Assembly: GCA_033782935.1 (NCBI GenBank)
Contig: JAWQEG010000166.1
Coordinates: 958,001-1,022,000, forward strand
Direction of reading: 5' to 3'
Length of the DNA stretch: 64,000 nt
From: Petrolisthes cinctipes
Taxonomy: Eukaryota; Arthropoda; Malacostraca; Decapoda; Porcellanidae
A program made the translations under genes and the position numbers. The notes beneath the pieces are model-generated. The model was not told the DNA's origin and made no database searches. It worked only from the letters and a program-made list of their open reading frames with translations. This document shows, one piece after another, positions 12,896 through 26,541 of this stretch; the first letter of the stretch is position 1, and every line of letters begins with the position of its first letter.

Positions 12896-15800
12896 TATCG
12901 ATTTTGAGCATGTTTTGGGTCTGTATCTTGAAAACATTTTAGAAAGGAGTTAGGCATGTACAGATCGCTTCTGGGACCCAAAATTCTCGAATTTTCGGGT
13001 GTTTTGAGCCTGAATTTGAGATATAAATGGGTACAGAACATGCATGCACATATCGACTTTGGGCACCGAAAATATCGATTTTTAACATATTTTGGGCCTA
13101 TATTTTTTAGAATATTCTAGCACTGAGTAGGCATGTACAGATCGCTTCTTGGACCCAAAAATATCGAATTTTCGGGTGTTATGAGCCTGAATTCGGTATA
13201 TAAACGGGTACAGATGATGCATGCACATATCGACTTTGGGCACCCAAAATATCGATTTTTAGCATGTTTTGGGCCTGTATTTTTAAAATACTCTAACACG
13301 GAGTAGGCATGTACAGATCGCTTCTGGGACCTAAGAATATCGAATTTTCGGATGTTTTAAGCCTGAATTTGCGATATAAACGGGTATTGAAGATGCATGC
13401 ACATATCGACTTTTTGCACCTAAAATATCGATTTTGAGCATGTTTTGGGTCTGTATCTTGAAACCATTCTAGCAAGGAGTAGGCATGTACAGATCGCTTC
13501 TTGGACCCCAAAATATCGAATTTTCAGGGGTTTTGAGCCTGAATTTGATATATAAACGGGTACAGAAGATGCATGCACATATCGATTTTGGGCACCCAAA
13601 ATATCGATTTTGATCATGTTTTTGGCCTGTTTTTTATAAATACTCTAACACGGAGTAGGCATGTACAGATCGATTCTGACACCCAAAAACATGGAACTTT
13701 CGGGTGTTATGAGCCTGAATTTGATATATAAACGGGTACAGAAGATGCATGCACATATCGACTTTGAACACCTAAAATATCGATTTTTAGCACGATTTGA
13801 GCCTATATTTTGAAAAAATTCTAGCACTGAGTAGGCATGTACAGATCGCTTCTGGGACCCAAAAATATCGAATTTTCGGGTGTTTTGAGCCTGAATTTGA
13901 GATATAAACGGGTACAGAACATGCATGCACATATCGACTTTGGGCACCCAAAATATCGATTTTTAGCATGTTTTGGGCCTATATTTTGAAAATATTCTAG
14001 CACTGAGTAGGCACGTCCAGATCGCTTCTTGTACCAAAAATATCGTTTTTTCGGATATATTAAGCCTGAATTTGGGATATAAACGAATACAGAAGATGCA
14101 TACACATATTGACTTTAGGCACCTAAAATATCGATTTTCAGCATGTTTTGGGCCTTTATTTTGACAATACACTAACACGGAGTAGGCATGTACAGATCGC
14201 TTCTGGGACCCAAAAATATCGATTTTTTGGAAGTTTTGAGTCTGAATTTGGGATATAAACGGGTACAGAAGATGCATGGACGTATGGACTTTGGGCCACC
14301 AAAATATCGATTTTTAGCATGTTTTGGGCCTATATTTTTGAGAATATTCAAGCACTGAGTAGGCATGTACATATCGCTTCTTTAACCCAAAAACATCGAA
14401 TTTTCGGCTGTTTTAAGCCTGAATTTGGGATATAAACGAGTACAGAAGATGCATACACATATTGACTTTAGGCACCTAAAATATCGATTTTCAGCATGTT
14501 TTGGGCCATTATTTTGAAAATACTCTAACACGGAGTAGGCATGTACAGATCGCTTCTGGGACCCAAAAGTATCAAATTTTCTTTCGTTTTGAGCCTGAAT
14601 CTGGGTTATAAACGGGTACAGAAGATGCATAGACATATTGACTTTGGGCACCTAAAATATTGATTTTCAGCATGTTTTGGGCCTATATTTTGAAAATATT
14701 CTAGCACTGAGTAGGCATGTACAGATCGCTTCTGTGACCCAAAAACATCGGATTTTCAGGTATTTTGAGCCTGAATTTAAGATATAAACGGGTACTGAAG
14801 ATGCATGCACATATCGACTTTTTGCACCTAAAATATCGATTTTGACCATGTTTTGGGTATGTAACTTGAAAACATTCTAGCAAGAGATAGGCATGTACAG
14901 ATCGCTTCTGGGACCCAAAATAAACGAATTTTCGGGTGTTATGAGCCTGAATTCGATATATAAACGGGTACAGATGATGCATTCACATATCGACTTTGGG
15001 CACCCAAAATATCGATTTTTAGCATGGTTTTGGCCTATATTTTGAAAATATTCTACCACTGAGTAGGCATGTACAGATTGCTTTTGGAACCCAAAAATAT
15101 CGAATTTTCGGAAGTTTTGAGCCTGAATTTGGGATATAAACGGGGACAGAAGATACATGAACGTATGGACTTTGGGCCTCCAAAATATCGATTTTAAGCA
15201 TGTTTTGGGCCTATATTTTTTAGAATATTCTAGCACTGAGTAGGCATGTACATATCGCTTCTTTAACCCAAAAATATCGAATTTTCGGGTGTTTTAAGCC
15301 TAAATTTGGGATATAAACGGGTACAGAAGATGCATACACATATTGACTTTAGGTACCTAAAATATCGATTTTCAGCATGTTTTGGGCCATTATTTTGAAA
15401 ATACTCTAACACGGAGTAGGCATGTACAGATCGCTTCTGGGACCTAAAAATATCGAAATTTCGGGTGTTTTGAGCCTGAATTTGAGATATAAACGGGTAT
15501 TGAAGATGCATGCACATATCGACTTTTTGCACCTAAAATATGGATTTTCAGCATGTTTTGGGTCTGTATCTTTAAAACATTCTAGCAAGGAGTAGGCATG
15601 TACAGATAGCTTCTGGGACCCAAAATTCTCGAATTTTCGGGTGTTTTGAGTCTCAATTTGAGATATAAACGGGTACAGAACATGCATGCACATATCGACT
15701 TTTGGCACCTAAAATATCGATTTTGATCATGTTTTGGGCCTGTTTTATTTAAATACTCTAACACGGAGTAGGCATGTACAGATCGCTTCTGGGACCCAAA

Positions 15801-16604
15801 AACATCGAACTTTCGGGTGTTATGAGCCTAAATTTGAGATATAAACGGGTACAGAAGTTGCATTCACATATCGTCTTTGGGCACCTAAAATATCGATTTT
15901 TAGCATGTTTTGGGTCTATCATTAAAAAATATTCTAGCACTGAGTAGGCATGTACATATCGCTTCTGGGACCCAAAAAAATTGAATTTTCGGGTGTTTTG
16001 AGGCTTAATTTAAGATATAAACGGGTTCTCAAGATGCATGCACATATCGACTTTTTGCACCTAAAATATCGATTTTTAGCATGTTTGATCATGTTTTGGG
16101 CCTGAATTTTGAAAATACTCTTTGACGGAGTAGGCATGTACAGATTGCTTCTGGGACCTAAAAATATAGAATTTTCGGGTGTTTTGAGCCTGAATTTGAG
16201 ATATAAACGGGTATTGAAGATTCATGCACATATCGACTTTTTGCACCTAAAATATCGATTTTGAGCATGTTTTGGGTCTGTATCTTGAAAACATTCTAGC
16301 AAGGAGTAGGCATGTACAGATCGCTTCTGGGACCCAAAATTCTCGATTTTTCGGGTGTTTTGAGCATCAATTTGAGATATAAACGGGTACAGAACATGCA
16401 TGCACATATCGACTTTGGGCACCGAAAATATCGATTTTGAGCATGTTTTGGGCCTGTATTTTGAAAATACTCTTACACGGAGTAGGCATGTACAGATCGC
16501 TTCTTGGACCCAAAAATATCGAATTTTCGGGTGTTTTGAATCTGAATTTGATACATAAACGGGTACAGAAGATGCATGCACATATCGATTTTGGGCACTT
16601 AAAA
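12896..16604. repeat. HOR-A copy 3 (21 monomers, 3,709 bp)
   Basis: Full-length copy with the two monomers missing from copy 2 present again (about 14460-14812). Differences from copy 1 are scattered single bases, for example GCACGTCCAGATCG near 14016 where other copies have GCACGTACAGATCG. This shows private mutations accumulating after the copy was made. Confidence 0.87.
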
Positions 16605-19600
16605 TATCGATTTTGAGCATGTTTTGGGTCTGTATCTTGAAAACATTTTAGAAAGGAGTTAGGCATGTACAGATCGCTTCTGGGACCCAAAATTCTCGAA
16701 TTTTCGGGTGTTTTGAGCCTGAATTTGAGATATAAATGGGTACAGAACATGCATGCACATATCGACTTTGGGCACCGAAAATATCGATTTTTAACATATT
16801 TTGGGCCTATATTTTTTAGAATATTCTAGCACTGAGTAGGCATGTACAGATCGCTTCTTGGACCCAAAAATATCGAATTTTCGGGTGTTATGAGCCTGAA
16901 TTCGGTATATAAACGGGTACAGATGATGCATGCACATATCGACTTTGGGCACCCAAAATATCGATTTTTAGCATGTTTTGGGCCTGTATTTTTAAAATAC
17001 TCTAACACGGAGTAGGCATGTACAGATCGCTTCTGGGACCTAAGAATATCGAATTTTCGGGTGATATAAGCCTGAATTTGCGATATAAACGGGTATTGAA
17101 GATGCATGCACATATCGACTTTTTGCACCTAAAATATCGATTTTGAGCATGTTTTGGGTCTGTATCTTGAAACCATTCTAGCAAGGAGTAGGCATGTACA
17201 GATCGCTTCTTGGACCCCAAAATATCGAATTTTCAGGGGTTTTGAGCCTGAATTTGATATATAAACGGGTACAGAAGATGCATGCACATATCGATTTTGG
17301 GCACCCAAAATATCGATTTTGATCATGTTTTTGGCCTGTTTTTTATAAATACTCTAACACGGAGTAGGCATGTACAGATCGATTCTGACACCCAAAAACA
17401 TGGAACTTTCGGGTGTTATGAGCCTGAATTTGATATATAAACGGGTACAGAAGATGCATGCACATATCGACTTTGAACACCTAAAATATCGATTTTTAGC
17501 ACGATTTGAGCCTATATTTTGAAAAAATTCTAGCACTGAGTAGGCATGTACAGATCGCTTCTGGGACCCAAAAATATCGAATTTTCGGGTGTTTTGAGCC
17601 TGAATTTGAGATATAAACGGGTACAGAACATACATGCACATATCGACTTTGGGCACCCAAAATATCGATTTTTAGCATGTTTTGGGCCTATATTTTGAAA
17701 ATATTCTAGCACTGAGTAGGCACGTACAGATCGCTTCTTGTACCAAAAATATCGTTTTTTCGGATATATTAAGCCTGAATTTGGGATATAAACGAATACA
17801 GAAGATGCATACACATATTGACTTTAGGCACCTAAAATATCGATTTTCAGCATGTTTTGGGCCTTTATTTTGACAATACACTAACACGGAGTAGGCATGT
17901 ACAGATCGCTTCTGGGACCCAAAAATATCGATTTTTTGGAAGTTTTGAGTCTGAATTTGGGATATAAACGGGTACAGAAGATGCATGGACGTATGGACTT
18001 TGGGCCACCAAAATATCGATTTTTAGCATGTTTTGGGCCTATATTTTTGAGAATATTCAAGCACTGAGTAGGCATGTACATATCGCTTCTTTAACCCAAA
18101 AACATCGAATTTTCGGCTGTTTTAAGCCTGAATTTGGGATATAAACGAGTACAGAAGATGCATACACATATTGACTTTAGGCACCTAAAATATCGATTTT
18201 CAGCATGTTTTGGGCCATTATTTTGAAAATACTCTAACACGGAGTAGGCATGTACAGATCGCTTCTGGGACCCAAAAGTATCAAATTTTCTTTCGTTTTG
18301 AGCCTGAATCTGGGTTATAAACGGGTACAGAAGATGCATAGACATATTGACTTTGGGCACCTAAAATATTGATTTTCAGCATGTTTTGGGCCTATATTTT
18401 GAAAATATTCTAGCACTGAGTAGGCATGTACAGATCGCTTCTGTGACCCAAAAACATCGGATTTTCAGGTATTTTGAGCCTGAATTTAAGATATAAACGG
18501 GTACTGAAGATGCATGCACATATCGACTTTTTGCACCTAAAATATCGATTTTGACCATGTTTTGGGTCTGTAACTTGAAAACATTCTAGCAAGAGGTAGG
18601 CATGTACAGATCGCTTCTGGGACCCAAAATAAACGAATTTTCGGGTGTTATGAGCCTGAATTCGATATATAAACGGGTACAGATGATGCATTCACATATC
18701 GACTTTGGGCACCCAAAATATCGATTTTTAGCATGGTTTTGGCCTATATTTTTGAAAATATTCTAGCACTGAGTAGGCATGTACAGATCGCTTTTGGAAC
18801 CCAAAAATATCGAATTTTCGGAAGTTTTGAGCCTGAATTTGGGATATAAACGGGGACAGAAGATACATGAACGTATGGACTTTGGGCCTCCAAAATATCG
18901 ATTTTAAGCATGTTTTGGGCCTATATTTTTTAGAATATTCTAGCACTGAGTAGGCATGTACATATCGCTTCTTTAACCCAAAAATATCGAATTTTCGGGT
19001 GTTTTAAGCCTAAATTTGGGATATAAACGGGTACAGAAGATGCATACACATATTGACTTTAGGTACCTAAAATATCGATTTTCAGCATGTTTTGGGCCAT
19101 TATTTTGAAAATACTCTAACACGGAGTAGGCATGTACAGATCGCTTCTGGGACCTAAAAATATCGAAATTTAGGGTGTTTTGAGCCTGAATTTGAGATAT
19201 AAACGGGTATTGAAGATGCATGCACATATCGACTTTTTGCACCTAAAATATCGATTTTCAGCATGTTTTGGGTCTGTATCTTTAAAACATTCTAGCAAGG
19301 AGTAGGCATGTACAGATCGCTTCTGGGACCCAAAATTCTCGAATTTTCGGGTGTTTTGAGTCTCAATTTGAGATATAAACGGGTACAGAACATGCATGCA
19401 CATATCGACTTTTGGCACCTAAAATATCGATTTTGATCATGTTTTGGGCCTGTTTTATTTAAATACTCTAACACGGAGTAGGCATGTACAGATCGCTTCT
19501 GGGACCCAAAAACATCGAACTTTCGGGTGTTATGAGCCTAAATTTGAGATATAAACGGGTACAGAAGTTGCATTCACATATCGTCTTTGGGCACCTAAAA

Positions 19601-20314
19601 TATCGATTTTTAGCATGTTTTGGGTCTATCATTAAAAAATATTCTAGCACTGAGTAGGCATGTACATATCGCTTCTGGGACCCAAAAAAATTGAATTTTC
19701 GGGTGTTTTGAGGCTTAATTTAAGATATAAACGGGTTCTCAAGATGCATGCACATATCGACTTTTTGCACCTAAAATATCGATTTTTAGCATGTTTGATC
19801 ATGTTTTGGGCCTGTATTTTGAAAATACTCTTTGACGGAGTAGGCATGTACAGATTGCTTCTGGGACCTAAAAATATAGAATTTTCGGGTGTTTTGAGCC
19901 TGAATTTGAGATATAAACGGGTATTGAAGATTCATGCACATATCGACTTTTTGCACCTAAAATATCGATTTTGAGCATGTTTTGGGTCTGTATCTTGAAA
20001 ACATTCTAGCAAGGAGTAGGCATGTACAGATCGCTTCTGGGACCCAAAATTCTCGATTTTTCGGGTGTTTTGAGCCTCAATTTGAGATATAAACGGGTAC
20101 ATAACATGCATGCACATATCGACTTTGGGCACCGAAAATATCGATTTGGAGCATGTTTTGGGCCTGTATTTTGAAAATACTCTTACACGGAGTAGGCATG
20201 TACAGATCGCTTCTTGGACCCAAAAATATCGAATTTTCGGGTGTTTTGAATCTGAATTTGATACATAAACGGGTACAGAAGATGCATGCACATATCGATT
20301 TTGGGCACTTAAAA
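16605..20314. repeat. HOR-A copy 4 (21 monomers, 3,710 bp)
   Basis: Full-length copy ending where the next unit would begin at 20315. Private changes include an extra T near 18750 (TATATTTTTGAAAATATT) and AAATTTAGGGTG near 19167. HOR-A similarity continues only about 65 bp past 20314 and is lost at GATAGCGTCTGGG near 20382. The last about 1.2 kb is shared with the overlapping 3,715-bp duplication that begins at 19112. Confidence 0.85.
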
Positions 20315-22826
20315 TATCGATTTTGAGCATGTTTTGGGTCTGTATCTTGAAAACATTTTAGAAAGGAGTTAGGCATGTACAGATAGCGTCTGGGACCCAA
20401 AAACATCGAATTTTCGGGTTTTTTGAGCCTTAGTTTGAGATATAAACGGGTACAGAACATGCATGCACATATCGACTTTGGGCACCGAAAATATCGATTT
20501 TGAGCATGTTTTGGGCCTGTATTTTGAAAATACTCTTACACGGAGTAGGCATGTACAGATCGCTTCTGGGACCCAAAAATATCGAATTTTCGGGTGTTTT
20601 GAGCCTGATTTTGGTTTATAAAAGGGTACAGAAGATACATACACATATTGACTGTGGGCACCTAAAATATCGATTTTCAGCATGTTTTCGGCCTTAATTT
20701 TGAAAATTTTCTAGCACTGAGTAGGCATGTACAGATCGCTTTTGGGACTCAAAGATATCGAATTTTCGGTTATTTTGAGCCTGAATTTGGGATATAAACG
20801 GGTACAAAATATTCATAAACATATTGACTTTGGCCACCTAAAATATCGATTTTCAGCATGTTTTGGGCCTGTTTTTTTAAAATACTCTAACACTGAGTAG
20901 GCATGTACATATCGCTTCTGGGACCCAAAAATATCGAATTTTCGGGTGTTTTGAGCCTGAATTTGAGATATTAATGGGTACAGAACATGCATGCACATAT
21001 CGACTTTGGGCACCGAAAATATCGATTTTAAGCATGTTTTGGGCCTGTATTTTGAAAATACTCTTACATGGAGTAGGCATGTACGGATCGCTTCTTGGAC
21101 CCAAAAATATCGAATTTTCAGGGGTTTTGAGCCTGAATTTGATATATAAACGGGTACAGAAGATGCATGCACATATCGACTTTTTAAACCTAAAATATCT
21201 ATTTTTAGCACGATTAAAGCCTATATTTTGAAAAAATTCTAGCACTGTGTAGGCATGTACAGATCGCTTCTGGGACTAAAAACTATCGAATTTTCGGGTG
21301 TTTTGAGCCTGAATTTGGTTTATAAACGGGTACAGAAGATACATTCACATATTGACTGTGGGCACCTAAAATATCGATTTTCGGCATGTTTTGGGCCTTA
21401 ATTTTGAAAATTTTCGGGCACTGAGTAGGCATGTACATTTTCCTTCTTGGACCCAAAAATATGAAATTTTCTGGTGTTTTGAGCCTGAATTTGGGTTAAA
21501 AAACTTGTACAGAAGATGCATACACATATTGACATTGGGCACCAAAAATATCGATTTTCAGCATGTTTTAGGCCTATATTTTGAAAATATTCTAGCACTG
21601 AGGAGGCATGTACAAATCGCTTATGGGACTCAAAGATATCGAATTTTCGTTTTTTTTTTTAGCCTGAATTTGGGATATAAACGGGTACAAAATATTCATA
21701 AACATATTGTCTTTGGCCACCTAAAATATCGATTTTCAGCATGTTTTGGGCCTGTTTTTTTAAAATACTCTAACACTGAGTAGGCATGTACAGATCGCTT
21801 CTGGGACCCAAAAATATCGAATTTTCGGGTGTTTTGAGCCTGAATTTGAGATATAAACGGGTACAGAACATGCATGCACATATCGACTTTGAGCACCCAA
21901 AATATCGATTTTTAGCACTTTTTGGGCCTATATTTTGAAAATATTCTAGCACTAAGTAGGCATGTACAGATCGCTTGTTGGACCCAAAAATATCGAATTT
22001 TCGGGTATTTTAAGCCAGAATTTGGGATATAAACGAGTACAGAAGATGCATACACATATTTACTTTAGGCACCTAAATTATCGATTTTCAGCATGTTTTG
22101 GACCTTTATTTTGAAAATACTCTAACACGGAGTAGGCATGTACAGATCGCTTCTGGGACCCAAAAATATCAAATTTTCTTTCGTTTTGAGCCTGAATTTG
22201 GGTTATAAACGGGTACAGAAGATGCATACACATATTGACTTTGGGCACCTAAAATATCGATTTTAAGCAGGTTTTGGGCCTATAGTTTGAAAATATTCTA
22301 GCACTGAGTAGGCATGTACAGATCGCTTCTGGGACCCAAAAACATCGAATTTTCGGGTGTTTTCAGCCTGAATTTGAGATATAAACGTGTACTGAAGATG
22401 CATGCACATATCGACTTTTTGCACCTAAAATATCGATTTTGACGATGTTTTGGGTCTGTATCTTGAAAACATTCTAGCAAGAAGTAGGCATGTACAGATT
22501 GCTTCTGGGACCCAAAAAAAAACAAAGAATTTTCGGGTGTTATGAGCCTGAATTCGATATATAAACGGGTACAGATGAGGCATGCACATATCGACTTTGG
22601 GCCTCCAAAATATCGATTTTTAGCATATTTTCGGCCTATATTATTGATAAAATTCTAGCACTGAGTAGGCATGTACAGATCGCTTCTTGGACACAAAAAT
22701 ATCGAATTTTCGGGTGTTATGAGCCTGAATTCGGTATATAAACGGGTACAGATGATGCATGCACATATCGACTCTGGGCACCCAAAATATCGATTTTTAG
22801 CATGTTTTGGGCCTGTATTTTGAAAT
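19112..22826. repeat. 3,715-bp tandem duplication, copy 1
   Basis: Sequence from 19112 recurs from 22827 at a constant offset of 3,715 bp (21 monomers) with no differences noticed in the stretches compared, including rare variants such as AGATAGCGTCTGGG (20382/24097) and the T-run in TTCGTTTTTTTTTTTAGCC (21646/25361). The left boundary is placed where GAAAATACTC (19107) first differs from GAAATTACTC (22822). The unit joins about 1.2 kb of HOR-A to about 2.5 kb of a different monomer set. Confidence 0.87.
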
Positions 22827-25800
22827 TACTCTAACACGGAGTAGGCATGTACAGATCGCTTCTGGGACCTAAAAATATCGAAATTTAGGGTGTTTTGAGC
22901 CTGAATTTGAGATATAAACGGGTATTGAAGATGCATGCACATATCGACTTTTTGCACCTAAAATATCGATTTTCAGCATGTTTTGGGTCTGTATCTTTAA
23001 AACATTCTAGCAAGGAGTAGGCATGTACAGATCGCTTCTGGGACCCAAAATTCTCGAATTTTCGGGTGTTTTGAGTCTCAATTTGAGATATAAACGGGTA
23101 CAGAACATGCATGCACATATCGACTTTTGGCACCTAAAATATCGATTTTGATCATGTTTTGGGCCTGTTTTATTTAAATACTCTAACACGGAGTAGGCAT
23201 GTACAGATCGCTTCTGGGACCCAAAAACATCGAACTTTCGGGTGTTATGAGCCTAAATTTGAGATATAAACGGGTACAGAAGTTGCATTCACATATCGTC
23301 TTTGGGCACCTAAAATATCGATTTTTAGCATGTTTTGGGTCTATCATTAAAAAATATTCTAGCACTGAGTAGGCATGTACATATCGCTTCTGGGACCCAA
23401 AAAAATTGAATTTTCGGGTGTTTTGAGGCTTAATTTAAGATATAAACGGGTTCTCAAGATGCATGCACATATCGACTTTTTGCACCTAAAATATCGATTT
23501 TTAGCATGTTTGATCATGTTTTGGGCCTGTATTTTGAAAATACTCTTTGACGGAGTAGGCATGTACAGATTGCTTCTGGGACCTAAAAATATAGAATTTT
23601 CGGGTGTTTTGAGCCTGAATTTGAGATATAAACGGGTATTGAAGATTCATGCACATATCGACTTTTTGCACCTAAAATATCGATTTTGAGCATGTTTTGG
23701 GTCTGTATCTTGAAAACATTCTAGCAAGGAGTAGGCATGTACAGATCGCTTCTGGGACCCAAAATTCTCGATTTTTCGGGTGTTTTGAGCCTCAATTTGA
23801 GATATAAACGGGTACATAACATGCATGCACATATCGACTTTGGGCACCGAAAATATCGATTTGGAGCATGTTTTGGGCCTGTATTTTGAAAATACTCTTA
23901 CACGGAGTAGGCATGTACAGATCGCTTCTTGGACCCAAAAATATCGAATTTTCGGGTGTTTTGAATCTGAATTTGATACATAAACGGGTACAGAAGATGC
24001 ATGCACATATCGATTTTGGGCACTTAAAATATCGATTTTGAGCATGTTTTGGGTCTGTATCTTGAAAACATTTTAGAAAGGAGTTAGGCATGTACAGATA
24101 GCGTCTGGGACCCAAAAACATCGAATTTTCGGGTTTTTTGAGCCTTAGTTTGAGATATAAACGGGTACAGAACATGCATGCACATATCGACTTTGGGCAC
24201 CGAAAATATCGATTTTGAGCATGTTTTGGGCCTGTATTTTGAAAATACTCTTACACGGAGTAGGCATGTACAGATCGCTTCTGGGACCCAAAAATATCGA
24301 ATTTTCGGGTGTTTTGAGCCTGATTTTGGTTTATAAAAGGGTACAGAAGATACATACACATATTGACTGTGGGCACCTAAAATATCGATTTTCAGCATGT
24401 TTTCGGCCTTAATTTTGAAAATTTTCTAGCACTGAGTAGGCATGTACAGATCGCTTTTGGGACTCAAAGATATCGAATTTTCGGTTATTTTGAGCCTGAA
24501 TTTGGGATATAAACGGGTACAAAATATTCATAAACATATTGACTTTGGCCACCTAAAATATCGATTTTCAGCATGTTTTGGGCCTGTTTTTTTAAAATAC
24601 TCTAACACTGAGTAGGCATGTACATATCGCTTCTGGGACCCAAAAATATCGAATTTTCGGGTGTTTTGAGCCTGAATTTGAGATATTAATGGGTACAGAA
24701 CATGCATGCACATATCGACTTTGGGCACCGAAAATATCGATTTTAAGCATGTTTTGGGCCTGTATTTTGAAAATACTCTTACATGGAGTAGGCATGTACG
24801 GATCGCTTCTTGGACCCAAAAATATCGAATTTTCAGGGGTTTTGAGCCTGAATTTGATATATAAACGGGTACAGAAGATGCATGCACATATCGACTTTTT
24901 AAACCTAAAATATCTATTTTTAGCACGATTAAAGCCTATATTTTGAAAAAATTCTAGCACTGTGTAGGCATGTACAGATCGCTTCTGGGACTAAAAACTA
25001 TCGAATTTTCGGGTGTTTTGAGCCTGAATTTGGTTTATAAACGGGTACAGAAGATACATTCACATATTGACTGTGGGCACCTAAAATATCGATTTTCGGC
25101 ATGTTTTGGGCCTTAATTTTGAAAATTTTCGGGCACTGAGTAGGCATGTACATTTTCCTTCTTGGACCCAAAAATATGAAATTTTCTGGTGTTTTGAGCC
25201 TGAATTTGGGTTAAAAAACTTGTACAGAAGATGCATACACATATTGACATTGGGCACCAAAAATATCGATTTTCAGCATGTTTTAGGCCTATATTTTGAA
25301 AATATTCTAGCACTGAGGAGGCATGTACAAATCGCTTATGGGACTCAAAGATATCGAATTTTCGTTTTTTTTTTTAGCCTGAATTTGGGATATAAACGGG
25401 TACAAAATATTCATAAACATATTGTCTTTGGCCACCTAAAATATCGATTTTCAGCATGTTTTGGGCCTGTTTTTTTAAAATACTCTAACACTGAGTAGGC
25501 ATGTACAGATCGCTTCTGGGACCCAAAAATATCGAATTTTCGGGTGTTTTGAGCCTGAATTTGAGATATAAACGGGTACAGAACATGCATGCACATATCG
25601 ACTTTGAGCACCCAAAATATCGATTTTTAGCACTTTTTGGGCCTATATTTTGAAAATATTCTAGCACTAAGTAGGCATGTACAGATCGCTTGTTGGACCC
25701 AAAAATATCGAATTTTCGGGTATTTTAAGCCAGAATTTGGGATATAAACGAGTACAGAAGATGCATACACATATTTACTTTAGGCACCTAAATTATCGAT

Positions 25801-26541
25801 TTTCAGCATGTTTTGGACCTTTATTTTGAAAATACTCTAACACGGAGTAGGCATGTACAGATCGCTTCTGGGACCCAAAAATATCAAATTTTCTTTCGTT
25901 TTGAGCCTGAATTTGGGTTATAAACGGGTACAGAAGATGCATACACATATTGACTTTGGGCACCTAAAATATCGATTTTAAGCAGGTTTTGGGCCTATAG
26001 TTTGAAAATATTCTAGCACTGAGTAGGCATGTACAGATCGCTTCTGGGACCCAAAAACATCGAATTTTCGGGTGTTTTCAGCCTGAATTTGAGATATAAA
26101 CGTGTACTGAAGATGCATGCACATATCGACTTTTTGCACCTAAAATATCGATTTTGACGATGTTTTGGGTCTGTATCTTGAAAACATTCTAGCAAGAAGT
26201 AGGCATGTACAGATTGCTTCTGGGACCCAAAAAAAAACAAAGAATTTTCGGGTGTTATGAGCCTGAATTCGATATATAAACGGGTACAGATGAGGCATGC
26301 ACATATCGACTTTGGGCCTCCAAAATATCGATTTTTAGCATATTTTCGGCCTATATTATTGATAAAATTCTAGCACTGAGTAGGCATGTACAGATCGCTT
26401 CTTGGACACAAAAATATCGAATTTTCGGGTGTTATGAGCCTGAATTCGGTATATAAACGGGTACAGATGATGCATGCACATATCGACTCTGGGCACCCAA
26501 AATATCGATTTTTAGCATGTTTTGGGCCTGTATTTTGAAAT
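22827..26541. repeat. 3,715-bp tandem duplication, copy 2
   Basis: Near-identical second copy of 19112-22826. Just past its end the sequence would re-enter a third copy but diverges within about 50 bp (ATCGAATTTTCGGG near 26583 instead of ATCGAAATTTAGGG). Such close identity over 3.7 kb means either a very recent duplication or recent gene conversion; an assembly artefact also has to be considered in an array like this. Confidence 0.87.

Noticed and set aside
19112..26541. Assembly artefact as the sole explanation of the near-identical 3.7-kb copies
   Set aside because: Not excluded, but overlapping 3,709-, 3,715- and 4,940-bp periods with private mutations and clean monomer-sized indels look biological. 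Only spanning long reads can decide.
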